Source: Cydia pomonella | Lineage: Eukaryota; Arthropoda; Insecta; Lepidoptera; Tortricidae | Direction of reading: 5' to 3' | Assembly (NCBI RefSeq): GCF_033807575.1 | Contig: NC_084704.1 | Coordinates: 30,233,968 to 30,297,967, forward strand | DNA: 64,000 nt | Shown here: positions 35,074 to 45,749 of the stretch, piece by piece | Position numbering within the stretch: the first letter of the stretch is position 1 | How the letters are laid out: each line of letters begins with the position of its first letter | The notes under the pieces: generated by a model | Seen by the model: only the letters and a program-made list of their open reading frames with translations | Told to the model about the DNA's origin: nothing | Databases searched by the model: none | Translations under genes and position numbers: made by a program

Positions 35074-36040
35074 CGAGACTACCCTGTTTTTCTGAATATT
35101 CATCGCTGAAAGTCGGCGCTGATACAGATGCTTTCCCGGCTAGCGCTGTGTAACACAAACTGCTGGTGATCCGGCGATGAGGTCTCGCCGCTGCCGCTTA
35201 AAGAGTCCGCGTTTGTTGCGAATGTTTATACTGAGCGCGCGAGCTGATGAGATGTACTGCAACTATGTCGCAGCTAGGCCTAAGTCAAAGCCGACGGTTG
35301 CCGAGCGCTTGTGAAGTTTCTGTATTAATGCAGCGCTTACAGCCTGTACTAAACGCAGTAAGAGTTATTTATGTACAGACTCCGACGCTCAAGAAATCCA
35401 TAAAATGATTTTCATAATGATACCTACGTATAGTTTTCAAAGTGTAATGAACAGATGAGTACATTATATATGATGACCTAGTGGATATATACACAAAAAA
35501 GTCTAATGCTAATGTGTTGCTGTTGGTCAGCTCAGAAGCTATAAACAAAGATGTAAGGAGCGCTCTTGAAGTTTGGTACATTGAAAGCTCATAAAGTGTT
35601 GCGATAATAGGATACACAACAATGCATATACCGCACCTGTCAAAAGTGAATGTGATATGGTAATTATTTTACGTACGAGTATATACATGCACTGTTTATG
35701 ATCAGCTTCAACATATGTATGGAGAGTTAAATCTCGAAAAGTTTTTCAAAGTATTTTATACCGATATGAACTGGTAAATAGCTCCTGAATCTTGTATCGT
35801 CGCGTACTATGGCGACTGTCAGAGCTAAGTTACATTAGAGTATTGTGGGTGGGGTTTTAGTGTCGCTGACAAGTTCAGATATACGTTACACGGAACTTTT
35901 ATGATATGAATTTTGATATGCCCAAGAAGTGATACAGACGTAGGCACTTATCACTGTCCCATGATTCAAACACAGTATTATCGGACTAGAAGCTCATGTA
36001 TGTGTTGTATTATTTGTACTGTTTCTGTATTGAGGTGTGC

Positions 36041-36046
36041 AATAAA
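36041..36046 (+). terminator. Candidate proximal poly(A) signal
   Basis: AATAAA is followed by a T/G-rich stretch with repeated TTTGTATTG. It could give a 3' UTR of about 1 kb. Confidence 0.4.
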
Positions 36047-37648
36047 GTATATTTGTATTGTATTTGTATTGTATGGAAGAAATGTTAAGTGCGCGATCGT
36101 CATCGGAAGTGTACTTTGTGAAGGAATGACGCTGGCATTGGACTGGTTATATTCTTGCCGGTATCGTTCGAGGAGTCATAGTTTTATAACGAAAATGTGG
36201 GACCCGACCGGTATGTCTTTATAGTACCTACTTAACATAAGATTTCTGGTAGTTAGAAGATTGTTTGGAAATCTAACATATTTATTGTAATCGATAGTAC
36301 CGATTATTTTAGAGAGCCTGGTTATGCGTTGATATTCGTATTATATTTAGTATGGAACGCGCCGGGCATAGTAATTACATTAATACGTGTGTAACTGCTT
36401 TCAAATTCTGGTCTTAAAAGTAAAAAAATTGATTGGGCTTTCGAGGAGTGTTTTCGTACCTGTGAATTGCGTCGATTTATAAAGTGTCTTGCACCTTGAT
36501 CCCAATTGTAATATTGCCGTGTTCAAGATATAACTCTCCTAATTAATACCTTGTATCGTTTAAATAATCGTCTTCTCTCTTCTTCTCTGTTATTTCAAGC
36601 ACGTGTACCTTTCTTTTCTTTCTCCATTCTATCTCAATCTTAAATTCTTCTCCTGTAGCGGTAGTTACTGCTCTTGCCTTCTTCAGATTCTTCATACTTG
36701 AAATTGGCGCAATGATTGTTTGTATTTATTTACGTTAAGGTGTAAAAATGTTTATCCCGGGATCTCCCGGGCTGTTGTCGGCGCTGTAACATTTTGTATT
36801 GTTTTGTATTCATTACTTGTATTTATAACTTGATTATAGTTTATCGTGGTTGTTGGCACTGTATTATTTTTATGTACAAATAACAATTTTAATGAGAAAT
36901 TAACTTACTTAGATTTAAGGAAGTACCGTGTTGAACTGTAAGAATTATAATAGCCGCAGTAGTATGATACACTAGCATGTTAAGTTTATTCCCTCGCACC
37001 GTCTGTCTCAGTTTGATTTGTATGGTGTGAAAGAGATGGATGGTGTTTATGAGTCTGCGTCAAGCTCGGATCTCCAAACAAGCTAGATTGCTGTTAAACT
37101 TGTACTTATAATAGGATAAGATATATCTGTCTGTAATTAGTTTATGTAGCTTACGCACACAGAGAGATAAAAAAATACAGCGAATTTAAGGTTTTCTACA
37201 AAGTTTGTTTTTGCTCTATTTCGTTTGTCTTACAAGTTGGAGTTATATAAATTAATTACAGGCGTAGATGTACCTCATGTCATGGTATGTGCAAAGGTTC
37301 ATTGCAATCCAACGCGTAGTTTAAAATTGTGAACTAAACTCCGTTTGGTAGATGAAATTCGTCCGAGCTTGCTGTGGACTCTTAAAGGGATTATTCTTAC
37401 CATGGTAGCCACTTGATTCTGATATAGAGTAGTCAGACCGCTCCGCGAACGTTGGCTTACCCTCCGGTCTGAAAACATGATTCGTACCAAAGAGTCGCGT
37501 TTATCTACTCTATGTAATGTTCCTTAATTTCGTAGTGTGTCCATTTTGCATGTGCATTAAAGTCAGGTAATGTTAATTTTTATTTATTTTTAAGCTAATA
37601 AATAATACCATTCCAAATTAAACATTGTAAGTGTAATACATGATAAAG

Positions 37649-37659
37649 AATAAAATAAA
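37649..37659 (+). terminator. Candidate distal poly(A) signals
   Basis: Two overlapping AATAAA hexamers are followed by a T/G-rich downstream stretch (GGTTTTATTGTTGTTT). Recognisable transposons resume about 200 bp later, which supports this as the end of the gene. Confidence 0.5.
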
Positions 37660-37852
37660 ATATGTCGAAATAGCGCTTGGTTTTATTGTTGTTTACCTAT
37701 TGACACGAAGGCCTACCACTTAAGCGCATTTTATAAATGTTTTGTGAATAGAAACCAAAAATTTTAAAACACTTTCATTTTTCATGCTCGTAAAGTTGGT
37801 ACCTGTTCAAGTCGTGTGTAAGCGGCATAAATATGTTTTTTATGCTCTAGAG

Positions 37853-38044
37853 CAGTGGTTCCTAACCTGGGGGTAATTACCCCCGTGGGGGTAAAACTGG
37901 TATTTTACGGGAGTAATAAGCTTAATTAAAGATAGCAAAGCTTAGACCTATAAGAAAGACTATTGATGATTATTCGAATTAGGGGTAAAATGGATCCCTA
38001 GATAGTCTTAGGGGTGACAGGACTGAAAAGGTTAGGAACCACTG
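37853..38044. mobile_element. hAT MITE with 8 bp TSD CTCTAGAG
   Basis: CAGTGGTTCCTAACC and GGTTAGGAACCACTG are perfect inverted ends. CTCTAGAG flanks both sides (37845-37852 and 38045-38052) and fits the nTnnnnAn hAT rule. The CAGTGGTTC..AACC start is typical of hAT elements across animals. Confidence 0.9.
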
Positions 38045-38057
38045 CTCTAGAGCATAA

Positions 38058-38145
38058 AGTGTGGGTTTGTTAAAGAAAAGGGCACATCTGATGCGATCCA
38101 AACCGTCCGCATACTGCTGGAAAAAGCAAAAACCAACCGCACCAG
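38058..38145 (+). mobile_element. RTE-type LINE reverse-transcriptase fragment, upstream half
   Basis: Reads CGFVKEKGTSDAIQTVRILL then EKAKTNRT, the palm region preceding the catalytic FxDLEKAFD motif. It is broken at the CAG at 38143-38145 and continues in the same frame at 43157. Confidence 0.8.
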
Positions 38146-38638
38146 CACGGCTAGCACATGATTACACGCGGGATAACTCGCGCCGCGAGAAACAACAGTC
38201 GCGTGTCACAAATTTCTATCTCGACCTGTCAGTTTCTCGATTTTTGTAGCATAAGTTGGCAGATCGAGAAAAGAATTCCACGCGAGAGAGCCATCCCGCG
38301 CGCGACTTAGCCAGTGTGGCCATTTATACTTGGAACAAACTTTTCTTTCGTGGCAACACTGAATCGGTACTAACATAATCGGGAAAATAATGAATAGTCA
38401 GCTTTAGAAACGGAACGTCCCTAGTCACGATAACTTTGTCTCCTTCTCGCAGTATTAAGATTAAAGAAATAGCAAATATTATTTTGAAGTCGGAAATGTC
38501 AATGTGTCAATCATAATTTGATTCGCTTTGTCGTTACAAGTTGGAGTACATTATTATATCTAAAGATAATTACCTACCTAATAATTAAATACCACTCCTT
38601 ACGAATGATTGGTGTTTTTTTAAGATAATTGAGATTAC

Positions 38639-38867
38639 CTGAAAGTGTTGGCAAATAAGCTACCATCTTTACAAAGAAGACTGAAGATCTCATGATAATC
38701 CCCAACATATCTTCCTTGTGGCTGGCTAGTTGCTGCACCGCTGGCTTTGAAGATAGATTGATGACATGCACAAGTCTGTCATCAAACACGGCGCCTATAC
38801 CTAAGCATGCTGCTGCTGGGCGCAGCCATCCTGCCACGGAGGACAAAGAAGGGCTCAAGTTGGGAAC
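38639..38867 (-). pseudogene. Exon-like coding fragment captured in transposon copy 1
   Basis: On the reverse strand an open stretch runs from an AG at 38868-38869 to a CAG/GTAATC donor at 38639/38638. It encodes about 76 residues, including AVFDDRLVHVINLSSKPAVQ and QLASHKEDMLGIIMRSS. The amphipathic Leu/Ile/Val pattern resembles HEAT/ARM helices. After IIMRSS the other frame reads LLCKDGSLFANTF, which looks more protein-like, so a one-base indel is likely. I do not recognise the source gene. It is not a known transposase motif, so host-gene capture is inferred. Confidence 0.45.
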
Positions 38868-39480
38868 CTACTCCATACAACGACACTCGAATGTTTAAAA
38901 CAATGAGTTATTTTTGCGTGTTTTGTATTTTAGCGATCTATGGATGCAGCGTTAGTTTTTTAAGTTTTTTCATATTGCAAATACACAAAAACATTAAGTT
39001 ATTTTATTTACTCTGACCTCTTTTAGATATTTAGATTTAAGTACGACTACTACGACTCCCACCGAACGGGCGGAGTCGGATCGCATTTCACATTTATGTG
39101 GCCGCAAGCCGGTCGGCTGCTTGCGGACGCGGAGACGCCTCCGGACGGATTCTATCGCTTCTGCGATATATAATATATAGGCACATTAAAAATGCGCTCC
39201 GGTGCGGCCTGACTCCAGCCAGTCGGTGGGAATCGTACATTAGGGTGGTAACTACAGAATACTCGTATTACGGCCGTGGCCTTTTGTAAGGTGGAGGTTG
39301 AGTTGGACTTCCAGATTCATTATTTTATTATCTGCGTATAATAAAATAATGCATATAGTAACAAAAGTGTACTTAGACACCTACTTAGGGTAAGTAATAG
39401 GTACCTAAGTACAGTAGGTGTAGGTTACCTTACCCAATCTGAAGGCTTTCTCCAAAGTTTTAAAATACATTGCGTTTTTG

Positions 39481-39725
39481 TACTACTACTACTACTTCAC
39501 TCGCTCAGTGACCCAAACAAGATCTTGGCCTCTGACGCAAGAGAGCGCCACTCTGCCCTATCCTGCGCCACTTCACGCCAGTTGGTATTCCGAGGGCGAA
39601 CAGGTCTTTTAGGACTTCGTCACTCCAGCGGTATCTGGGACGCCCAGACGGACGTTTTCCACCCGGGTGCACCACATACACTCTTCTCACAGCACGATCC
39701 TCTCCCATCCTCTCTAGGTGGTGCG
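39481..39725 (-). mobile_element. LINE 3' end carried inside transposon copy 1
   Basis: The reverse strand reads HLERMGEDRAVRRVYVVHPG, RPSGRPRYRWSDEVLKDL, then (after a frameshift) NWREVAQDRAEWRSLASEAK and a stop, then an (AGT)n tail. This is the C-terminal end and 3' microsatellite typical of RTE-type LINEs. The same frameshift occurs in copy 2. Confidence 0.75.
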
Positions 39726-41144
39726 TTTTTGTACACATATTATAAATCATTAGTACCCGGATATACCTATAATTAAACCCCAAGACCGCGGTTTATATCC
39801 CACAATCAATTGAAGCACGTGACGAGTTTTTGTACTTAGGTGGTGGTTTATTTAACTATTTACGTATATATTTTCTAGGTGGTAGGTTGCATGCATTGAC
39901 TGTAAAAATACGCGTGTAAGTGTAACGAGTTAGCACTGATTGACTAGCACTTAATTATTTCGTGGATTAGCGAAGTAGTATTTTTGTATCAATTAATACG
40001 GATTTCCACAAAGTAATTTCTATTAATCACCCTCCAGTCAATTCGCCATCAAACTGTTTGCTTTGTTGATGTAGTGGCACAATCTTAGGCTTTGAATTTT
40101 TCTGTCGGGTTTTCATTTCACTTAAGAGAACAAACAAGTAAATGTGAAAAAATACAATCATTTTGTTATTACCGGCATGATATAGATATAGGTATCTTAA
40201 TAGGTATGTTATAAAGCAATACCACGTACCTACACCTTACCTACCTAGCTAACGGACAAATCATAAAACTCAGGATTCATATTAAAATTACACAGAAAAT
40301 TGCTGTAGTATGAAATAAATACAAAATATAGAAAATTAACTTTCTTTTAGGACCAAAGACAACAAAACTTCGACAAAATATGCTTCTCGTGACCCTCTAG
40401 CCTCGAAGACAGTTTCTCTCCTTTTGACGTTGAAACGCGGGATATTTTCTCTCCCATAGTGCACTTGTGCTACGAGTTTCGAGAGTATCCCGCGTGGAAC
40501 TGTCAAACGACAAAATTATGTCGCTTTGACATTTTTCCGCGAGACAGCGCGTTGTCGCGCGCGTCTTATGCTACCGATTCGCGAGAAAGCTCTATGTCGC
40601 GGCATTTTCTCGCCTGTCGACTGTCGCGCCCGTCATGTGCTAGCCGTGCAGCACGGCTAGCACATGATTACACGCGGGATAACTCGCGCCGCGAGAAACA
40701 ACAGTCGCGTGTCACAAATTTCTATCTCGACCTGTCAGTTTCTCGATTTTTGTAGCATAAGTTGGCAGATCGAGAAAAGAATTCCACGCGAGAGAGCCAT
40801 CCCGCGCGCGACTTAGCCAGTGTGGCCATTTATACTTGGAACAAACTTTTCTTTCGTGGCAACACTGAATCGGTACTAACATAATCGGGAAAATAATGAA
40901 TAGTCAGCTTTAGAAACGGAACGTCCCTAGTCACGATAACTTTGTCTCCTTCTCGCAGTATTAAGATTAAAGAAATAGCAAATATTATTTTGAAGTCGGA
41001 AATGTCAATGTGTCAATCATAATTTGATTCGCTTTGTCGTTACAAGTTGGAGTACATTATTATATCTAAAGATAATTACCTACCTAATAATTAAATACCA
41101 CTCCTTACGAATGATTGGTGTTTTTTTAAGATAATTGAGATTAC

Positions 41145-41373
41145 CTGAAAGTGTTGGCAAATAAGCTACAATCTTTACAAAGAAGACTGAAGATCTCATG
41201 ATAATCCCCAACATATCTTCCTTGTGGCTGGCTAGTTGCTGCACCGCTGGCTTTGAAGATAGATTGATGACATGCACAAGTCTGTCATCAAACACGGCGC
41301 CTATACCTAAGCATGCTGCTGCTGGGCGCAGCCATCCTGCCACGGAGGACAAAGAAGGGCTCAAGTTGGGAAC
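41145..41373 (-). pseudogene. Exon-like coding fragment captured in transposon copy 2
   Basis: Same as the fragment in copy 1, including the likely frameshift after IIMRSS, with one Met-to-Ile change (FVKMVAY to FVKIVAY). The shared defect predates the duplication. Confidence 0.45.
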
Positions 41374-41985
41374 CTACTCCATACAACGACACTCGAATGT
41401 TTAAAACAATGAGTTATTTTTGCGTGTTTTGTATTTTAGCGATCTATGGATGCAGCGTTAGTTTTTTAAGTTTTCTCATATTGCAAATACACAAAAACAT
41501 TAAGTTATTTTATTTACTCTGACCTCTTTTAGATATTTAGATTTAAGTACGACTACTACGACTCCCACCGAACGGGCGGAGTCGGATCGCATTTCACATT
41601 TATGTGGCCGCAAGCCGGTCGGCTGCTTGCGGACGCGGAGACGCCTCCGGACGGATTCTATCGCTTCTGCGATATATAATATATAGGCACATTAAAAATG
41701 CGCTCCGGTGCGGCCTGACTCCAGCCAGTCGGTGGGAATCGTACATTAGGGTGGTAACTACAGAATACTCGTATTACGGCCGTGGCCTTTTGTAAGGTGG
41801 AGGTTGAGTTGGACTTCCAGATTCATTATTTTATTATCTGCGTATAATAAAATAATGCATATAGTAACAAAAGTGTACTTAGACACCTACTTAGGGTAAG
41901 TAATAGGTACCTAAGTACAGTAGGTGTAGGTTACCTTACCCAATCTGAAGGCTTTCTCCAAAGTTTTAAAATACATTGCGTTTTG

Positions 41986-42230
41986 TACTACTACTACTAC
42001 TTCACTCGCTCAGTGACCCAAGCAAGATCTTGGCCTCTGACGCAAGAGAGCGCCACTCTGCCCTATCCTGCGCCACTTCACGCCAGTTGGTATTCCGAGG
42101 GCGAACAGGTCTTTTAGGACTTCGTCACTCCAGCGGTATCTGGGACGCCCAGACGGACGTTTTCCACCCGGGTGCACCACATACACTCTTCTCACAGCAC
42201 GATCCTCTCCCATCCTCTCTAGGTGGTGCG
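41986..42230 (-). mobile_element. LINE 3' end carried inside transposon copy 2
   Basis: Duplicate of 39481-39725 with the same frameshift and (AGT)n tail. Confidence 0.75.
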
Positions 42231-43156
42231 TTTTTGTACACATATTATAAATCATTAGTACCCGGATATACCTATAATTAAACCCCAAGACCGCGGTTTA
42301 TATCCCACAATCAATTGAAGCACGTGACGAGTTTTTGTACTTAGGTGGTGGTTTATTTAACTATTTACGTATATATTTTTTAGGTGGTAGGTTGCATGCA
42401 TTGACTGTAAAAATACGCGTGTAAGTGTAACGAGTTAGCACTGATTGACTAGCACTTAATTATTTCGTGGATTAGCGAAGTAGTATTTTTGTATCAATTA
42501 ATACGGATTTCCACAAAGTAATTTCTATTAATCACCCTCCAGTCAATTCGCCATCAAACTGTTTGCTTTGTTGATGTAGTGGCACAATCTTAGGCTTTGA
42601 ATTTTTCTGTCGGGTTTTCATTTCACTTAAGAGAACAAACAAGTAAATGTGAAAAAATACAATCATTTTGTTATTACCGGCATGATATAGATATAGGTAT
42701 CTTAATAGGTATGTTATAAAGCAATACCACGTACCTACACCTTACCTACCTAGCTAACGGACAAATCATAAAACTCAGGATTCATATTAAAATTACACAG
42801 AAAATTGCTGTAGTATGAAATAAATACAAAATATAGAAAATTAACTTTCTTTTAGGACCAAAGACAACAAAACTTCGACAAAATATGCTTCTCGCGACCC
42901 TCTAGCCTCGAAGACAGTTTCTCTCCTTTTGACGTTGAAACGCGGGATATTTTCTCTCCCATAGTGCACTTGTGCTACGAGTTTCGAGAGTATCCCGCGT
43001 GGAACTATCAAACGACAAAATTATGTCGCTTTGACATTTTTCCGCGAGACAGCGCGTTGTCGCGCGCGTCTTATGCTACCGATTCGCGAGAAAGCTCTAT
43101 GTCGCGGCATTTTCTCGCCTGTCGACTGTCGCGCCCGTCATGTGCTAGCCGTGCAG

Positions 43157-43321
43157 CCTTCATATGCTCTTCGTAGACTTAGAAAAAGCTTTTGACCACA
43201 TCCCTCGCGACCTCATATGGGAAACTCTAAGTGCACAGCTTGTACCTTGTATAACACCTAAACAAACTGCAGACTCAATTAACGAGAAAATTATTGAAAA
43301 ACACCTTGATGATCAAACATG
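43157..43321 (+). mobile_element. RTE-type LINE reverse-transcriptase fragment, downstream half
   Basis: Reads LHMLFVDLEKAFDHIPRDLI then WETLSAQLVP, including the conserved DLEKAFD motif. Removing both transposons and two CAG copies joins it in frame with 38058-38145 (NRTS-LHML). Beyond about 43250 similarity fades. Confidence 0.8.
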
Positions 43322-43544
43322 ATGATCTGTTACGACCCTTATTGATTTATCAATAAAGTCCAACATCTGCCATACAAATTGACATTGCTGCAGCTGGCGG
43401 CCGGCGCCCCCCGACCCCGAGAACGAATAAATACGAGTAGTTAATAAATACGGTAATATAGTTATTTGTTTTTTAAGTGGGCAAAGTTGTTGTTTAACCG
43501 CTCGTGCTAATATTGATAACCGAGTAAGCGAAAGATTCCAAAAT

Positions 43545-43790
43545 TGAACCATGAGCGTAGCGTGTGGTTCGAGAAGTAGAATGTTAAGCGTTGCGAGGGT
43601 TTCAAGGCACGAGGGTTAAACAAACTGCCTCAGAGTGAAACAAAAATTTTCACCACACCAACGCGAGTTTTCTCTACTAATTATGAAATACTAAAAAACA
43701 CATCCGAACGTATCCGAATGTATCACTCAAAATCATCATTTAATAGTCAATTCCACCAGCTAACATAAGAAAACAACTTAAAATTTTCAT
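43545..43790. repeat. Dispersed repeat family D
   Basis: GGTTCGAGAAGTAGAATGTT, GCGAGGGTTTCAAGGCACGA and TTTTCACCACACCAACGCGA recur in part at 7520-7680. The class is unknown. Confidence 0.4.
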
Positions 43791-44498
43791 CTGACCACGT
43801 GTGGATAAAATGGAACTTTCTCATTCGTTTTTGTACAGTGCTTTGCTCTGTGAGTTAAAGACCTTGCGATTAGCTTATTAGCGATTAGTACTTCATTGAA
43901 TCATTATCACAGCAAACTCGCAATAGTCTTAAGTGCAATAGACCCTGCCGGCGCTTAAGAGCTTTAGGCCAATAATCGTTATTTAGAATATTTTCCAAAA
44001 AAAGAAAAGAGGAAAAAAATTATACTTATATCTACCTACCGAAGCTGCTTATAAAAGGAGAATCGGTAAAGAAATGTGACTTGCGTAGGAGAACATCCAG
44101 ACGTACGAATTTTTACCCACACACACTTTCGAACAGACACTTTCGGTAACTTTCGGTAATCTCTAAATTATCGGTAATTTTTCAGTACTACTAGTACTTG
44201 CAATACGGAAAAGGAATTGGAAACTTGCTCTCCTTCAGCCAAACATAACATTGTGTTGCGAGGTTGTGACCTAAGTAGTAAATGATGAGGGTTTGATTTT
44301 GGTTTAAACTTTTAAAATAATAATGTTTGTAAAACATAGAATTATCATATAGGCTACTAGCAGCATCTAACGTAGTTTTACTCCACCAATCTTAAATTAA
44401 GCAGATAATACAGATTGGTATTACGAGTATGATAACTAAGAGAACCTGGAGATAATTATTATCAAAAGCAACATGATACTTAAGTACAGTAAATTTAA

Positions 44499-44565
44499 GC
44501 TGCAGCGCTAACTGATCCCCTGCAAACAAATTTCTATGCAGGTGGGGTCAGTTATCTATGCAGCT
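44499..44565. repeat. Hairpin repeat, copy 1
   Basis: GCTGCAGCGCTAACTGATCC then CCTGCA pairs with TGCAGGTGGGGTCAGTTATC then TATGCAGC. A second copy lies at 58378-58444. Confidence 0.6.
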
Positions 44566-44684
44566 TAATTTGTACATGGCTAGAAAATTGTAAACTCGAG
44601 TCATCGTCAGTATTAAAGAGAGGCTTAGACTAGCAAGAACTTGCATACAATTTAGTTACATAGCCGACTAGACAGACTTTTTTT

Positions 44685-45340
44685 TATGGTAGAGGAGGCA
44701 AACGAGCAGACGGATCACCTGATGGTAAGCGATTACCGCCGCCCATGGACACCTGCAACACCAGAGGGGTTGTAAGTGCGTTGCCGGCCTTTAAGATGGG
44801 AGTACGCTCTTTTCTTGAAGGTTTGAAGGTCGTATCGGTCCGGAAATACCGCAGGTGACAGTTCATTCCACAGTTTAGCAGTGCGAGGCAGAAAGTTCCT
44901 GGAAAAACGCACAGTTGAGGACTGCCAACCATCTAAGTGGTGAGGATGGAAATGTTGTCGCGTAGGGCGACGGCGAAAAGAAGCGGCAGGGATTAATCCG
45001 AACAATTCCTCGGAGCACTCCCCGTTGTACATGTGATAGAAAATGCAGAGCGAGGCCACATCTCTACGCAGCGCCAAGGAGTCAAGCCGATCCGAAATAC
45101 ACTGGCAGTCGACAAATCGAGTCGCTCTTCGTTGGATGCGGTCCAGAGGGAGAAGCTGGTACTGGGGTGCCCCTGCCCATAGATGAGAACAGTGATGATG
45201 ATCTTTCCGGCCGATTTCGACCATGGCGACCACTTCGACTCCTAATTAGCTCGGCGCTCATGCGCCCGAAGATGGCTGACATAGCCGATCTTTGAGGAGA
45301 ACAGTATTCCATGTGCGGGCGCACCTGCTACTACCACGAG
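44685..45340 (-). mobile_element. Jockey-type LINE 3' end with reverse-transcriptase C-terminus
   Basis: The reverse strand reads RPHMEYCS, a 103 bp interruption, then SHLWAGAPQYQLLPLDRIQR, DSLALRRDVASLCIFYHMYN, SSTVRFSRNFLPRTAKLWNE, LSPAVF and RYDLQTFKKRAYSHLKGR. These are hallmark segments of jockey-like LINE C-termini. The 3' end is at the T-run near 44680-44687. The family also occurs at 3765-4600 and 54893-55045. Confidence 0.85.
45194..45296. mobile_element. 103 bp insertion in the LINE with 9 bp direct repeats
   Basis: GAGAACAGT at 45185-45193 and 45297-45305 flanks sequence that separates two peptide segments normally adjacent (MEYCSHLW). It lacks visible inverted ends; it could be a tiny transposon or a filler insertion. 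Confidence 0.5.
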
Positions 45341-45551
45341 TAACGCAAACTGCATTTAAAAGTTTTATCAGAAACCGCAATATGATGAAAATTGCATGCA
45401 AGTTCTTGCTAGTCTAAACCTCGCTTAGTACTCTAATGTAACAGCAAGTAAAGTACTTTTTTTTAAACAGGTGACACCAGTAGGCAGGTACGCGATAGGT
45501 ACTCCTAGACCTAGACTTCAAAAGAATATTCGTTTTAAAACTATGAACGAA

Positions 45552-45749
45552 AATACCTATAACAATTGCTGTTATTTTAAAAAAAATGTGAGATCTTAAA
45601 GTAGGTTAGATTTGACTGGGCCAGTTTTTATCAGAATTATGTTGAATAACTTTATAAAATGACTGATGTAATGAAAATTGGCCAAGTCAAGTCTAACCTA
45701 CTTTAAGATCTCACATTTTTTTTAAATAACAGGTATTGTTATAGGTATC
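45552..45749. mobile_element. MITE with about 80 bp near-perfect arms
   Basis: ATACCTATAACAATTGCTGT, AAAAATGTGAGATCTTAAAG and TAGGTTAGATTTGACTGGGC at the left recur inverted at the right with few changes. The loop is only about 35 bp, so the transcript would form a long hairpin. Confidence 0.8.

Larger units (their letters stand above)
35074..37680 (+). other. 3' untranslated region of the coiled-coil gene (extent inferred)
   Basis: No long open frame and no recognisable transposon occurs for about 2.6 kb after the stop, unlike the neighbouring DNA, which fits a transcribed UTR. The far end is set by the overlapping AATAAA signals at 37649-37659 and the T/G-rich run that follows. Confidence 0.55.
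38146..40648. mobile_element. Non-autonomous CMC-like DNA transposon, copy 1
   Basis: The element starts CACGGCTAGCACATGA and ends with the inverted TCATGTGCTAGCCGTG. A 3 bp target duplication CAG lies on both sides (38143-38145 and 40649-40651). Both ends are rich in TCTCGCG/CGCGAGA-type motifs near the termini, like the subterminal transposase-binding repeats of CACTA elements. CAC termini, 3 bp TSDs and subterminal repeats together point to the CACTA/Mirage/Chapaev group. No transposase is encoded. Inside are an exon-like coding piece (38639-38867, reverse strand), a LINE 3' fragment (39481-39725, reverse strand), a GC-rich stretch (about 39070-39240), and a 13 bp AT hairpin near 39319-39350. 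Confidence 0.8.
40652..43153. mobile_element. Non-autonomous CMC-like DNA transposon, copy 2
   Basis: Same length within 1 bp, same ends and same cargo as copy 1, head to tail, with only a shared CAG between them. CAG follows again at 43154-43156. I noticed only a handful of differences by eye (for example 38660/41169, 39509/42022, 40392/42896 and a one-base deletion in the T run near 39478), so the two share a recent ancestor or one arose by duplication. Confidence 0.8.
44619..45425. mobile_element. MITE interrupted by a LINE fragment
   Basis: Left GAGGCTTAGACTAGCAAGAA then CTTGCATACAATTT; right is its inverted copy (AAATTGCATGCAAGTTCTTG then CTAGTCTAAACCTC). The LINE at 44685-45340 fills most of the interior. 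Ends resemble 14290-14427. Confidence 0.65.

Noticed and set aside
40649..40651. Tandem duplication as a simple assembly duplication
   Set aside because: The copies differ at several bases and by one indel, and the shared boundary coincides with the element's own termini, so an exact assembly copy is unlikely, though long reads should confirm.
44733..45233. Stand-alone 166-residue protein
   Set aside because: It is the C-terminal end of a truncated jockey-type LINE reverse transcriptase, with an insertion at its start.
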